A stretch of DNA of 64,000 nucleotides from Oscillospiraceae bacterium (GTDB taxonomy: Bacteria > Bacillota > Clostridia > Oscillospirales > CAG-272): NCBI GenBank assembly GCA_015065385.1, contig SVQK01000044.1:1-64000 (forward strand). The letters are read 5' to 3'. The notes below the pieces were generated by a model, which saw only the letters and a program-made list of their open reading frames with translations, ran no database searches and was not told the DNA's origin. Shown here in pieces: positions 1 through 8,021 of the stretch; positions within the stretch are counted from its first letter, which is position 1; each line of letters starts with the position of its first letter. The position numbers and the translations under genes are program-made.

Positions 1-1886
1 AGAAGGATGATCGTGCCCGCCTTCTTGATGAAGGACCAGCCGCGCTCCCACATGGACCGGAGCACGTTGCCGAGGGTCGGCCAGTGGTAGGCGGGAAGCT
101 CCATGACGAACGGAGCGGGATCGCCGGCGAACATCTTCGTTTTCTTTAAGATAATGCCGGAGACGATGATCGCGGCCATTCCGATGAAGTAGGAGCCTGT
201 GGAGATCAGGGCGGATCCGCCGAAGATGGCGCCCGCGATCATGGCGATGAAGGGAACCTTCGCGCCGCAGGGGATAAAGGTGGTGGTCATGATCGTCATG
301 CGGCGGTCGCGCTCATTCTCGATGGTACGGGAGGCCATGATGCCGGGGATGCCGCAGCCCGTTCCGATGAGGATCGGGATGAAGGACTTGCCGGAAAGGC
401 CGAAGCGGCGGAAGATCCGGTCAAGCACGAAGGCTACGCGGGCCATATAGCCGCAGGCCTCCACGAAGGCCAGAAGGAGGAAGAGCACCAGCATCTGGGG
501 AACGAAGCCGAGCACCGCGCCGACGCCGGCCACGATACCGTCCTGAATCAGACCGTAGAGCCAGTCGGGGATCCGGGGCTCTCCCTCGGAGTCGCAGAGG
601 ATCTTGTCGATCAGAGCGGGAACGCCGGGAACCCATACGCCGTAATCAGCCGGATCGGGCTCCTCGCCGTCGTATTTCGCAAAGACTTCGACCGCGTCTT
701 TCAGGTCATTGTAGGTGTAGGTCACATCCTCGGTCTCGAGGGTCTCCTCGTCCTCGAGGGTGTAGTCGGCGGTCGCGGAGGCGTCGATCGAGGAGAGAGC
801 GGTACGGACGTCGTCCGCGGAGAAGTCTTCGCCCAGCTCATCGCCCAGAAAGGCGTCGATCACGTTCGCGGCGTCGCCGAATTCTTCGCCGGCCTCTTCC
901 GCCTCGGCGGATCCGATGCCGAACAGATGCCAGCCGTCGCCGAACAGGCCGTCGTTGGCCCAGTCGGTGGCGGACGCGCCCACGGTGACCATGGAGATGT
1001 AGTAGATGAGGAACATCACGGCCGCGAAGATCGGAAGGCCCAGCCAGCGGTTGGTGACGACCTTGTCGATCTTGTCGGAGACGGTCAGGCCGCCCGCGTT
1101 CTTTTTCTTGTAGCAGGCCTTGATGATGTCGGCGATGGCGAGATACCGCTCGTTCGTGATGATCGATTCGGCGTCGTCGTCCATCTCCTTCTCGACCGCC
1201 GCGATGTCCTGCTCGATGTGGCCGAGGGTGGCGGAGGAGAGCTTCAGCTGTTCGATGGCTTTGGAGTCGCGCTCGAAGAGCTTGATGGCGTACCATCTCT
1301 GCTGTTCCTCCGGCATGGAGTGCACCGCGGCCTCCTCGATGTGGGCGATGGCGTGCTCCACGGGGCCGGAGAACTTGTGCATCGGGACGGTCTTCGCGCC
1401 TTTTGCCGCGCGGATGGCCGCCTCAGCCGCCTCGTTGATCCCCGTTCCCTTCAGGGCGGAGATCGGAACCACGTCGCACCCGAGCTGGCGGCTCAGTTCC
1501 TCGACGTTGATTTTGTCGCCGTTCTTCGTGACCACGTCCATCATGTTGATGGCGCAGACCACCGGGATCCCGAGCTCCGTGAGCTGGGTGGTGAGGTAGA
1601 GGTTCCGCTCGAGGTTGGAGCCGTCGATGATGTTCAGAATGGCGTTCGGGCGTTCGCCGATCAGGTAGTTCCGGGCGACGACCTCTTCCAGCGTGTACGG
1701 GGAGAGGGAGTAGATGCCAGGCAGGTCGGTGACGATGACGTCGTCGTGCTTTTTCAGCTTGCCTTCCTTCTTTTCGACCGTGACGCCCGGCCAGTTCCCG
1801 ACGAACTGGTTGGAGCCGGTCAGCGCGTTGAACAGCGTGGTTTTGCCGCTGTTCGGGTTGCCCGCTAAGGCGATGCGAATCTCCAT
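1..1886 (-). CDS. feoB: Ferrous iron transporter B (partial, C-terminus off the window)
   Basis: This is the GTP-gated Fe(II) permease of the cytoplasmic membrane. The minus-strand translation starts MEIRIALAGNPNSGKTTLFN, with the G1 motif GNPNSGKTT, then DLPGIYSL (G3) and INMMD (G4), and continues into the FeoB channel region (ACGYMARVAFVLDRIFRRFG, IGTGCGIPGIMASRTIENER). About 628 residues are present and the end is cut by the window start. The start is supported by AAGGAC a few bases upstream. Between the first and second channel helices lies a long, strongly acidic loop (GSAEAEEAGEEFGDAAN and onward), which I recall as common in clostridial FeoB. It is the third gene of a feoA-feoA-feoB operon and is absent from the ORF track because it has no stop inside the window. 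Confidence 0.95.
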   Translation of the reverse strand, partial: MEIRIALAGNPNSGKTTLFNALTGSNQFVGNWPGVTVEKKEGKLKKHDDVIVTDLPGIYSLSPYTLEEVVARNYLIGERPNAILNIIDGSNLERNLYLTTQLTELGIPVVCAINMMDVVTKNGDKINVEELSRQLGCDVVPISALKGTGINEAAEAAIRAAKGAKTVPMHKFSGPVEHAIAHIEEAAVHSMPEEQQRWYAIKLFERDSKAIEQLKLSSATLGHIEQDIAAVEKEMDDDAESIITNERYLAIADIIKACYKKKNAGGLTVSDKIDKVVTNRWLGLPIFAAVMFLIYYISMVTVGASATDWANDGLFGDGWHLFGIGSAEAEEAGEEFGDAANVIDAFLGDELGEDFSADDVRTALSSIDASATADYTLEDEETLETEDVTYTYNDLKDAVEVFAKYDGEEPDPADYGVWVPGVPALIDKILCDSEGEPRIPDWLYGLIQDGIVAGVGAVLGFVPQMLVLFLLLAFVEACGYMARVAFVLDRIFRRFGLSGKSFIPILIGTGCGIPGIMASRTIENERDRRMTIMTTTFIPCGAKVPFIAMIAGAIFGGSALISTGSYFIGMAAIIVSGIILKKTKMFAGDPAPFVMELPAYHWPTLGNVLRSMWERGWSFIKKAGTIIL

Positions 1887-1983
1887 GATCCGATTGTCCT
1901 TTCTTAGCTTATGCTTTCGGCAGTTTGAGTTCGGTGATCCGGTCAGACGGATCCGATTTTTGGAATAAGGTTAGAAGCAACTA

Positions 1984-2003
1984 ACCTCCGGGCAGAGAAA
2001 ACC
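1984..2003. promoter_or_regulatory. Inverted repeat between feoA and feoB
   Basis: The sequence AGGTTAG-AAGCAA-CTAACCT, read near 1970-1990, is a perfect 7-bp inverted repeat with a 6-nt spacer in the 124-bp gap between feoA and feoB. The half-sites resemble the TTAGGTTAG half of DtxR/IdeR-type iron boxes, but the spacing differs. It could be an operator or a small mRNA hairpin. The position is approximate to within about 20 bp. Confidence 0.4.
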
Positions 2004-2010
2004 GAAGCGG

Positions 2011-2244
2011 TTACTTCGCTGTTTTTTCGACCTCGACCATTTCCGCGTCGGCCTTCCGGATGGACAGCTCGTAACCGCGGACGGTGACCTCGATGGGATC
2101 TCCCAAGGGCGCTACCTTGCGGACGTAAACGGACACGCCCTTGGTCAGGCCCATGTCCATGATCCGGCGTTTGATCGCGCCTTCCCCGTGCAGTTTCACG
2201 ACGCGTACGGTCGAGCCGATGGATGCGTCTCTCAGTGTGTTCAT
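2011..2244 (-). CDS. feoA: Ferrous iron transport protein A (FeoA domain)
   Basis: This 77-residue protein has the SH3-like FeoA fold: an N-terminal strand (STVRVVKLHGEG), the conserved helix segment IKRRIMDMGLTKGVSV, and the closing strands PIEVTVRGYELSIRKADAEMVEV. FeoA is a small cytosolic partner of FeoB needed for Fe(II) uptake. The gene lies between a second FeoA-domain gene and feoB on the minus strand, and the three are probably co-transcribed from the promoter near 2613-2641. Length and motif order are normal for the family. Confidence 0.93.
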   Translation of the reverse strand: MNTLRDASIGSTVRVVKLHGEGAIKRRIMDMGLTKGVSVYVRKVAPLGDPIEVTVRGYELSIRKADAEMVEVEKTAK

Positions 2245-2296
2245 GCGTTTCCTCCTCTTTATATGGATATGGATCTCAGACAGTGAATGCGGCGGG

Positions 2297-2512
2297 TCAG
2301 TTCACGAAAACCTTTGCGGCGAGCCCGCGGTCGATCCCCACCCGGCTTTCCTTCACGTTGACGATCAGGTTTCCGGCCAGCTCGGATACGACGGTGATGT
2401 TGTGGCCGACTACGAAACCGAGGTTTTCAAGGTGCTTCTTCACTTCGGGACTTCCGCTGATTCTGACGATGGTGTGGGCGTTTCCGTCCGCGGCCAGCAA
2501 TAAAGGCATCAT
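2297..2512 (-). CDS. Second FeoA-domain protein, first gene of the feo operon
   Basis: This 71-residue protein shows the FeoA pattern (AHTIVRISGSPEVKKHLENLGFVVGHNITVVSELAGNLIVNVKESRVGIDRGLAAKVFV), with the LENLGF element replacing the MDMGL of its neighbour. Two consecutive feoA genes before feoB are common in Clostridia; the two proteins are only distantly alike and may play different roles on FeoB. The gene is the first after the operon promoter and 52 bp upstream of the other feoA. Confidence 0.9.
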   Translation of the reverse strand: MMPLLLAADGNAHTIVRISGSPEVKKHLENLGFVVGHNITVVSELAGNLIVNVKESRVGIDRGLAAKVFVN

Positions 2513-2585
2513 GCTTGTTCTGCTCCCCTGACGGCCTTCCGGGGCCGCCGCCGATGATTAGAAACTGAAATGCGTCTGGCGGATA

Positions 2586-2601
2586 ATTAGCACCAGCTAA
2601 T
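2586..2601. promoter_or_regulatory. Candidate metal-regulator operator of the feo operon
   Basis: ATTAGC-ACCA-GCTAAT is a perfect 6-bp inverted repeat placed 11 bp downstream of the feo -10 box, over the expected transcript start. A related half-site (GTGCTAACC on the plus strand) overlaps the upstream edge of the -35 box. The position and TTAGC arms suit a DtxR/MntR- or Fur-like repressor; which family binds is inference. Confidence 0.5.
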
Positions 2602-2612
2602 CTACCATGCCT

Positions 2613-2641
2613 ATTATAATCCTTTTCATCGGAGTTGTCAA
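2613..2641 (-). promoter_or_regulatory. Promoter of the feo operon
   Basis: On the minus strand TTGACA (2641-2636) is followed after exactly 17 nt by TATAAT (2618-2613), a full match to the vegetative sigma consensus. The candidate operator lies immediately downstream. Confidence 0.85.
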
Positions 2642-2800
2642 GTGCTAACCGACGATTTTTTGCCGCGCGGGGGCTTTTTGTCGAACCATCCGGAATGGGC
2701 GGGCCGGGCGCGGTTCAGTTTTGGCAGCCGTGACAACCGGCGGGGGAGCGGATTTCGCCTCCCCGGGTCCTCCGCTCCTTTCCAAATTGGCCCGGGTATC

Positions 2801-2829
2801 TTGCAAATCCGCGCGGAATCGGGTATAAT
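2801..2829 (+). promoter_or_regulatory. Promoter for the acyltransferase gene
   Basis: TTGCAA, then 17 nt, then TATAAT at 2824-2829, 40 bp before the ATG. It sets the true gene start downstream of the longer ORF given in the track. Confidence 0.75.
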
Positions 2830-2869
2830 ACCAGTATCATACAGCGTGATTTGCGCGCAGGAGGACGAC

Positions 2870-3553
2870 ATGGCCGAAATCCGACCGATCGACATGGAAC
2901 ATTGGCCCAGAGCCGCCCATTACCGCCGGTTCACCGAGGAGAACCCCTGCGCCGTGACCATGACGGACGATGTGGACGTGACCGAGCTGCGCCGCGCCTG
3001 CAAAGCCTCGGGCCGGTCCTTCTATCTATCCGTGCTCTGGTTGGTGTCCGCCGCGCTCAACGCCCATGAGGAATTCCGCTTGACGGAGGTGGACGCGTCC
3101 GATCTTCCGGCTCCGGTCCCCGCCGTCTGGGACGTGATCCACCCCGCCCACAACGTCTTTCACGAGGAGAGCGAGACCTATACCGGAACCTTTTCGCTCT
3201 TCTCCCCCGATCCCGTCCTGTTCATGGAGCGGGCTGCGGAGGACGTCGAGCGGGCAAAGCGTCTGACGATCCCGGCCGTCCCGACCCCGCCCAACGTGTT
3301 TGACGCGTCCTGCGTTCCGTGGCGTCATTTCACCCACGCCGGAGCTCTGACGGACGCGCCTTCCCTCTCCCCTCTGGTCGTCTGGGGAGGATTCCGGGAA
3401 ACGGAGGTTCGGGGCAAAGCCGTGACGCTCATGCCCTTGTCCGTGACGATCTCCCATGCCGCGGCGGACGGATTCCATCTCGCGCGGTTTCTGAACGAGG
3501 TCGAGGAGGCGGGCTGCGCGCTTGCCGGGTCGATGGGAGGGGTGAGGCTGTGA
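2870..3553 (+). CDS. Chloramphenicol acetyltransferase-like acyltransferase
   Basis: This 227-residue protein belongs to the CAT (class A) trimeric acyltransferase fold. It opens with MAEIRPIDMEHWPRAAHYRRF, has the typical early ENPCAVTMTDDVDVTELR segment, and carries the HxxxDG active-site motif as HAAADGFH near the C-terminus. Such chromosomal CAT-like proteins often do not confer resistance, and the acyl acceptor here is unknown. The start at 2870 is chosen because AGGAGG sits just upstream and the longer ORF would begin before the promoter. The stop overlaps the GTG start of the next gene, so they are probably translated together. Confidence 0.85.
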   Translation: MAEIRPIDMEHWPRAAHYRRFTEENPCAVTMTDDVDVTELRRACKASGRSFYLSVLWLVSAALNAHEEFRLTEVDASDLPAPVPAVWDVIHPAHNVFHEESETYTGTFSLFSPDPVLFMERAAEDVERAKRLTIPAVPTPPNVFDASCVPWRHFTHAGALTDAPSLSPLVVWGGFRETEVRGKAVTLMPLSVTISHAAADGFHLARFLNEVEEAGCALAGSMGGVRL

Positions 3554-4089
3554 GACTGTTTGTCGCCGTCCGGTTTTCCGCCGGATTTGTCCGCGCTCTG
3601 ACCGACTGCCAGCGGAGCGTCCGCCTGATGGCCGGAGAAGAATCCGGAAATCGAAAGCCTGTCAACTGGACGAAACCGGACAATCTCCACGTGACGCTGG
3701 CCTTTCTCGGGGAGAGAAAAGATCCCGAATCCGTGATCCGCGCCCTCCGCTCCGTCTCCTTCGAGCCCTTCCGGATCGAATGCGGACCGTTCCGGAAGTT
3801 CGGAGACGCCCTGACAGTCGGGATCCGGGACGGCGGGGAGAGCGTCCGTCTCGCAAAAGCCGTGCGGTCCGCTCTGGACGGAGCCGGAATCTCTTACGAT
3901 GGGAAGCCTCCCGTTCCCCACGCGACCCTTGCCCGGAATTTCCGCCTTCCCCTGCCGGACGGGATCTCCCTCGCGGCGCCGGAAGGGAAGGAAACCGTGT
4001 CCTCCTTCTCCCTCATGAAGTCCGAAGGGGGCGGCCCGTCCCTCGTCTACACCGAACTCTGGAACAGCGCGAGGGGGGATCGCCGCTGA
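3550..4089 (+). CDS. thpR: RNA 2',3'-cyclic phosphodiesterase (2'-5' RNA ligase family)
   Basis: The reading frame from the GTG at 3550 gives 179 residues, the usual length of this family. The two HxT catalytic motifs are visible: HVTLAFLGE in the N-terminal half and HATLARNF in the C-terminal half. The enzyme hydrolyses 2',3'-cyclic phosphates on RNA ends. The start codon GTG overlaps the previous stop codon (GTGA), which indicates translational coupling to the acyltransferase. The track's longer version of this ORF (3319 onward) reads through the neighbour in the wrong frame. Confidence 0.88.
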   Translation: MRLFVAVRFSAGFVRALTDCQRSVRLMAGEESGNRKPVNWTKPDNLHVTLAFLGERKDPESVIRALRSVSFEPFRIECGPFRKFGDALTVGIRDGGESVRLAKAVRSALDGAGISYDGKPPVPHATLARNFRLPLPDGISLAAPEGKETVSSFSLMKSEGGGPSLVYTELWNSARGDRR

Positions 4090-4159
4090 CTGACCGCTTT
4101 GCCTTTGTTCTGCCATTTCCCGCCGTGCGGCGGATCTGATAAAAAGGAACCTGACCGAT

Positions 4160-6076
4160 ATGAAGCATGGATTCATCAAACTCGCCGCCGCTGTGCCGGA
4201 TGTGCATGTGGCCGCGCCCATGAAAAACGCCGCCGAGATCTGCCGCCTGATCGATCGGGCATATGACGAAGGCGTCCGCGTTCTCGTCTTTCCGGAGCTG
4301 TCCCTGACGGGCTACACCTGCGGCGATCTCTTCCTCTCCGACGGACTGCTCGACGGAGCGGAGAAAGCCCTTCTGACCGTCGCGGAGCACACTGCCGGAA
4401 AGAAAATGCTCGTTTTCGCCGGACTCCCGCTCCGGGTGAACGACCGCCTGTACAACTGCGCCGCTGCGATCTGCGACGGGGAGATCCTCGGCATCACCCC
4501 GAAGACCGCCATTCCGAACTACGGCGAATTCTACGAGGCGCGGCATTTTTCCGTCCCTTCCGGGGGCGAGGTCGCCGTGCTCCGGAACGGTGAGGAAGAA
4601 TATTATATCCCGCTGTCCCACGGGGTCTATGTCTGCCGGGAGGTCCCCGAGCTGGCCGTGGGCGCGGAGATCTGCGAGGAGATGTGGACGGCGGGATCCC
4701 CCTCGGAAAAGCTGGCCGCGGACGGAGCGACGGTCATCGTCAACCTTTCCGCCTCCAATGAGACCGTCGGCAAGGACGAATACCGGCGGACCCTCGTGAA
4801 AGCGGCCTCCGGAAAGTGCGTCGCGGCGTATGTGTACTGCGACGCCGGAGAGGGGGAATCGAGCACCGACTCCGTCTTCTCGGGCCACTGCATGATCGCC
4901 GCAAACGGGACGATCCTCGCGGAAAACGAACCTTTCGGCGGGGCGGAGCTTCTCACGGCGGTGGTGGATCTCGCCCATCTGCGCCACGACCGGAGGAAAA
5001 TGAATACATGGAAGGGCGGCGTGTCCGCTTCTCCTTCCTTCTCCCTCGATCTCTGCGACACGGATCTTGCGGGTCTTCTGAATCCGCGCCCGTTCATCCC
5101 GTCCGAGGGAGAGCGGGACGCCGTGTGCCGCCGGATCTTCGATATTCAGGTGGCGGGCTTGGTCAAGCGGATCAAAGCCGCCCATGCCTCGACCTGCGTG
5201 ATCGGTCTGTCCGGCGGGCTCGACTCCACGCTGGCGCTGCTCGTGACGCGCGAGGCCATGCAAAAGCTCGGACGGGATCCGCGGGATCTGATCGCGCTGA
5301 CCATGCCCTGCTTCGGGACCACCTCCCGCACCAAATCGAACGCGGAAACCCTCGGCGCGCTGTTCGGGACCCGCTTCAGGACGGTGGATATCAAGGAATC
5401 CGTGGATCTGCACTTCCGCGATATCGGCCACGACGCGGCGGATCACTCCGTGGTGTACGAAAACGCGCAGGCAAGGGAGCGGACCCAGATCCTCATGGAT
5501 ATCGCCAACGCGGAAAACGGCCTCGTGATCGGGACCGGGGATCTTTCGGAGCTCGCGCTCGGATGGGCTACTTACAACGGGGATCATATGTCGAATTACG
5601 GCGTCAACGGCGGCATTCCGAAGACCCTGGTGCGCGTGCTGGTCGCGTGGTATGCGGATACCTTCGGAGACGGACTCCGGACAGAGACGGAAGACGGGGA
5701 GGTTCGCACCCTCGGCGGTGTGCTCCGGGATATCTTGGACACTCCCGTCAGCCCGGAGCTTCTGCCCCCGAAGGAAGGCGAAATCGCCCAGAAGACCGAG
5801 GATCTCGTCGGCCCGTACGATCTGCACGATTTCTTCCTCTACCACTATGTCCGCTGGGGCGAATCGAAGGACAAAATCGCAAGAGAGGCGAAGGCCGCTT
5901 TTGCAGGGACTTTCGACGGCGAAACGGTCGAAAAATGGCTGAACACCTTCTTCCGCCGGTTCCGTACGCAGCAGTTCAAGCGGTCCGCCCTGCCCGACGG
6001 TCCGAAGGTCGGATCGGTAGCCCTGAGTCCGCGCGGCGACTGGAGAATGCCCTCCGACGCGGAAGCGGACGAGTGA
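4160..6076 (+). CDS. nadE: NAD(+) synthetase, glutamine-dependent
   Basis: A 638-residue two-domain enzyme that converts nicotinate adenine dinucleotide to NAD using glutamine nitrogen and ATP. The N-terminal nitrilase-like glutaminase has its Glu-Lys-Cys triad at about E46 (VFPELSLTGY), K115 (ITPKTAIPNY) and C172 (GAEICEEMW). The C-terminal synthetase has the PP-loop SGGLDS at about 351-356 and the downstream YNGDHMSNYGVNGGIPKTLV region. AAGGA lies about 10 nt before the ATG. The gene stands between thpR and an MTA/SAH nucleosidase gene. Confidence 0.96.
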   Translation: MKHGFIKLAAAVPDVHVAAPMKNAAEICRLIDRAYDEGVRVLVFPELSLTGYTCGDLFLSDGLLDGAEKALLTVAEHTAGKKMLVFAGLPLRVNDRLYNCAAAICDGEILGITPKTAIPNYGEFYEARHFSVPSGGEVAVLRNGEEEYYIPLSHGVYVCREVPELAVGAEICEEMWTAGSPSEKLAADGATVIVNLSASNETVGKDEYRRTLVKAASGKCVAAYVYCDAGEGESSTDSVFSGHCMIAANGTILAENEPFGGAELLTAVVDLAHLRHDRRKMNTWKGGVSASPSFSLDLCDTDLAGLLNPRPFIPSEGERDAVCRRIFDIQVAGLVKRIKAAHASTCVIGLSGGLDSTLALLVTREAMQKLGRDPRDLIALTMPCFGTTSRTKSNAETLGALFGTRFRTVDIKESVDLHFRDIGHDAADHSVVYENAQARERTQILMDIANAENGLVIGTGDLSELALGWATYNGDHMSNYGVNGGIPKTLVRVLVAWYADTFGDGLRTETEDGEVRTLGGVLRDILDTPVSPELLPPKEGEIAQKTEDLVGPYDLHDFFLYHYVRWGESKDKIAREAKAAFAGTFDGETVEKWLNTFFRRFRTQQFKRSALPDGPKVGSVALSPRGDWRMPSDAEADE

Positions 6077-6115
6077 AAAGTAAGGATGATTCAGACATAA
6101 AAAGGAGCGAAAGCA

Positions 6116-6871
6116 ATGGGTAAAAAGGGAACCTACGGCGTGATCGCCGCCATGAAGATCGAAGCGGAGCACATCGTCGCCGCCATGGAGGAGGCGCGGA
6201 GTGAGACCGTCGGCGGGATCGAGTTCACCGTCGGAAAGATCCGGATGGCCAACGGACACGCGGGCGGGGAAATCGGCGAGGCGGACGTGATCGTGGCGGT
6301 CTGCGGCATCGGCAAGGTGTTCGCCGCCATGTGCGCCCAGACCATGATCGTGAAGTATCACCCCGGTTGTATCATCAACACCGGCGTGGCGGGCAGTCTG
6401 TCCCCGGATATCGGTGTCGGGGACGTGGTGATCGCCGAGGACGTGGTGGAGCACGACTTCGATACCTCCGCGTTCGGGGATCCGGTCGGGCTGATCCCCA
6501 CTTTGAACGTCGTGAAGATGCACTGCTCGGACAAGCTGCGCATGAGCGTGCTCCGGAATGCCGCAGAAACGGTGCTCGCAGGGACGGATTCGAATGTCTT
6601 CACCGACCGCGTGATCGCCACCGGGGATCAGTTCATCGCAGACAGCGCGAAGAAACGCTGGATCGTGGATACGTTCGGCGCGTCGGCATGCGAGATGGAG
6701 GGCGGCGCGATCGGGCAGGTCTGCACGGCCAATCAAATCCCCTTCGCCGTTGTCCGGACCATTTCGGACAGCGCGGACGGCGGGGCGGTGGAGGACTATC
6801 CCTCCTTTGCGAAGCGATCCGCTGAGATTTCCGCGAAGATCGTGCTCCGCGCCGTCACGCTGATCTGGTGA
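6116..6871 (+). CDS. mtnN: 5'-methylthioadenosine/S-adenosylhomocysteine nucleosidase
   Basis: This 251-residue protein cleaves adenine from MTA and SAH in the SAM recycling pathway. Family marks are IAAMKIEAE near the start (general acid Glu16), NTGVAGSL, the catalytic-site segment CEMEGGAIGQV (Glu195) and RTISDSADGG (Asp218). Small N-terminal and loop extensions make it slightly longer than the E. coli enzyme. The stop overlaps the next gene's GTG start. Confidence 0.93.
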   Translation: MGKKGTYGVIAAMKIEAEHIVAAMEEARSETVGGIEFTVGKIRMANGHAGGEIGEADVIVAVCGIGKVFAAMCAQTMIVKYHPGCIINTGVAGSLSPDIGVGDVVIAEDVVEHDFDTSAFGDPVGLIPTLNVVKMHCSDKLRMSVLRNAAETVLAGTDSNVFTDRVIATGDQFIADSAKKRWIVDTFGASACEMEGGAIGQVCTANQIPFAVVRTISDSADGGAVEDYPSFAKRSAEISAKIVLRAVTLIW

Positions 6872-7947
6872 GCCCCGTGGAGTATTCCAGCGATTTTCTC
6901 GATCGTGCCGCGCGCCTCTTCTTCCCGGATCCCGAGGCCGTTTCGCTGATCGCCTCGAGTGAGCGGGAGGACGATTTCCGGGCGTCCGCGCTCGTCTCAG
7001 GGTCCGGAGAGCGGTACGTTTTGAAGCTGGCTTCGAACGCCTTCACCCATGCCGCGCGGATCGAAGGGTGGAAGACCCTCGTCCGGGTGACCCGCTCCCT
7101 CGGCGCGTACATGCCGGATCTGATTCCATCCGCCTCCGGGCATCTTTCCGAACAGATCGAGTCGGACGGGCGGATTTTCACCGTATGGGCGGAGGAATTC
7201 GCTCCGTTCGAGCTTGCGCAGACGGAGGAGGAGTTCAAAGACCGCGAAGCCTATGCCCGGAAGGACGCCGCGCGGCCGAAAAACGCGGAAGGGGCCGCTC
7301 CGGCGTGGGAGGAAGAACTGATCCTTCTGTACGCGAAGCTCGGCGCGAAACGCATTCCGTGCGGCTGGGGCGTGTCGGGATATGCCCGCCTGACTCCCTT
7401 CGACGGGGAAGAGACGGATGAGGTCGAGGAATGCGTCCGCCTGTTCGGGGGAGATCTCCGGGATCGTTTCCCCGCGCTCCGCAGCCGCTGGGAGGATCTT
7501 CTGTGCCGCTGGCGGGAAAACCGGGACGCCCTCGCCGCGCTGTATTCCCGCCTGCCGACCTCCGTTTTTCAGGCCGACTGGAACGACACGAACGTGCTTC
7601 TGACGGACGACGGACATTTTGCGGGCCTGATCGACTGCAACATCGCCGGGGAGGACACGGTGCTCAATATGGCATTGTCCATCGGGCGGGTCGGCTTCAA
7701 CGAGGACGACCGGGAATCCGCGGATCGCGCCCGGACGGTTCTGCGCCTCTTCTCCCGCGCGTACCGCTGGAACGGGGACGAAATCGACGCCGCTCCCCTG
7801 CTTTGGAAGTATATCTCCGCGCTGTTTTGGGGAGAGGTGAACGATCTGAAAAAGGCGGAAAAAGAGGAAGAGGCCGCGGCGATCCTCGACCGGATCGAAA
7901 AACAGCTCTCGGAAGAAGCTGATTTCCGCTCTGCGATGGAAGGTTGA
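6868..7947 (+). CDS. APH/choline-kinase-fold phosphotransferase-like protein
   Basis: A 359-residue protein starting at a GTG that overlaps the mtnN stop. It has a kinase-like N-lobe (RYVLKLASNAFTHAARIEGWKTL) and a C-lobe with VFQADWNDTNVLLTD followed by GLIDCNIAGEDTVLN, which match the catalytic and metal-binding loops of aminoglycoside phosphotransferase-fold proteins. The usual catalytic-loop His (HGD) reads QAD here, while the Asp and Asn are kept. It lacks a signal peptide. The substrate is unknown; possibilities include a small alcohol or a sugar from the neighbouring glycosidase's pathway, which is speculation. Confidence 0.72.
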   Translation: MSPVEYSSDFLDRAARLFFPDPEAVSLIASSEREDDFRASALVSGSGERYVLKLASNAFTHAARIEGWKTLVRVTRSLGAYMPDLIPSASGHLSEQIESDGRIFTVWAEEFAPFELAQTEEEFKDREAYARKDAARPKNAEGAAPAWEEELILLYAKLGAKRIPCGWGVSGYARLTPFDGEETDEVEECVRLFGGDLRDRFPALRSRWEDLLCRWRENRDALAALYSRLPTSVFQADWNDTNVLLTDDGHFAGLIDCNIAGEDTVLNMALSIGRVGFNEDDRESADRARTVLRLFSRAYRWNGDEIDAAPLLWKYISALFWGEVNDLKKAEKEEEAAAILDRIEKQLSEEADFRSAMEG

Positions 7948-8021
7948 CCGCTTCTTCCTGTATAAATACCAAAATCCAATCGACGATCCGTGAGCGATCG
8001 GGAATAAGGAGGATTCGAACG

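Noticed and set aside
927-1868. 313-aa plus-strand ORF opposite feoB
   Set aside because: Antisense of a well-supported feoB frame.
2870-3553. Calling the CAT-like gene an antibiotic resistance gene
   Set aside because: The HxxxDG motif only shows the acyltransferase fold; chromosomal relatives often lack chloramphenicol activity.
4013-6736. 907-aa minus-strand ORF opposite nadE and mtnN
   Set aside because: It is an antisense frame kept open by GC-rich codon use; its protein is His/Arg/Asp-rich without motifs, while the plus-strand frames are clear enzymes.
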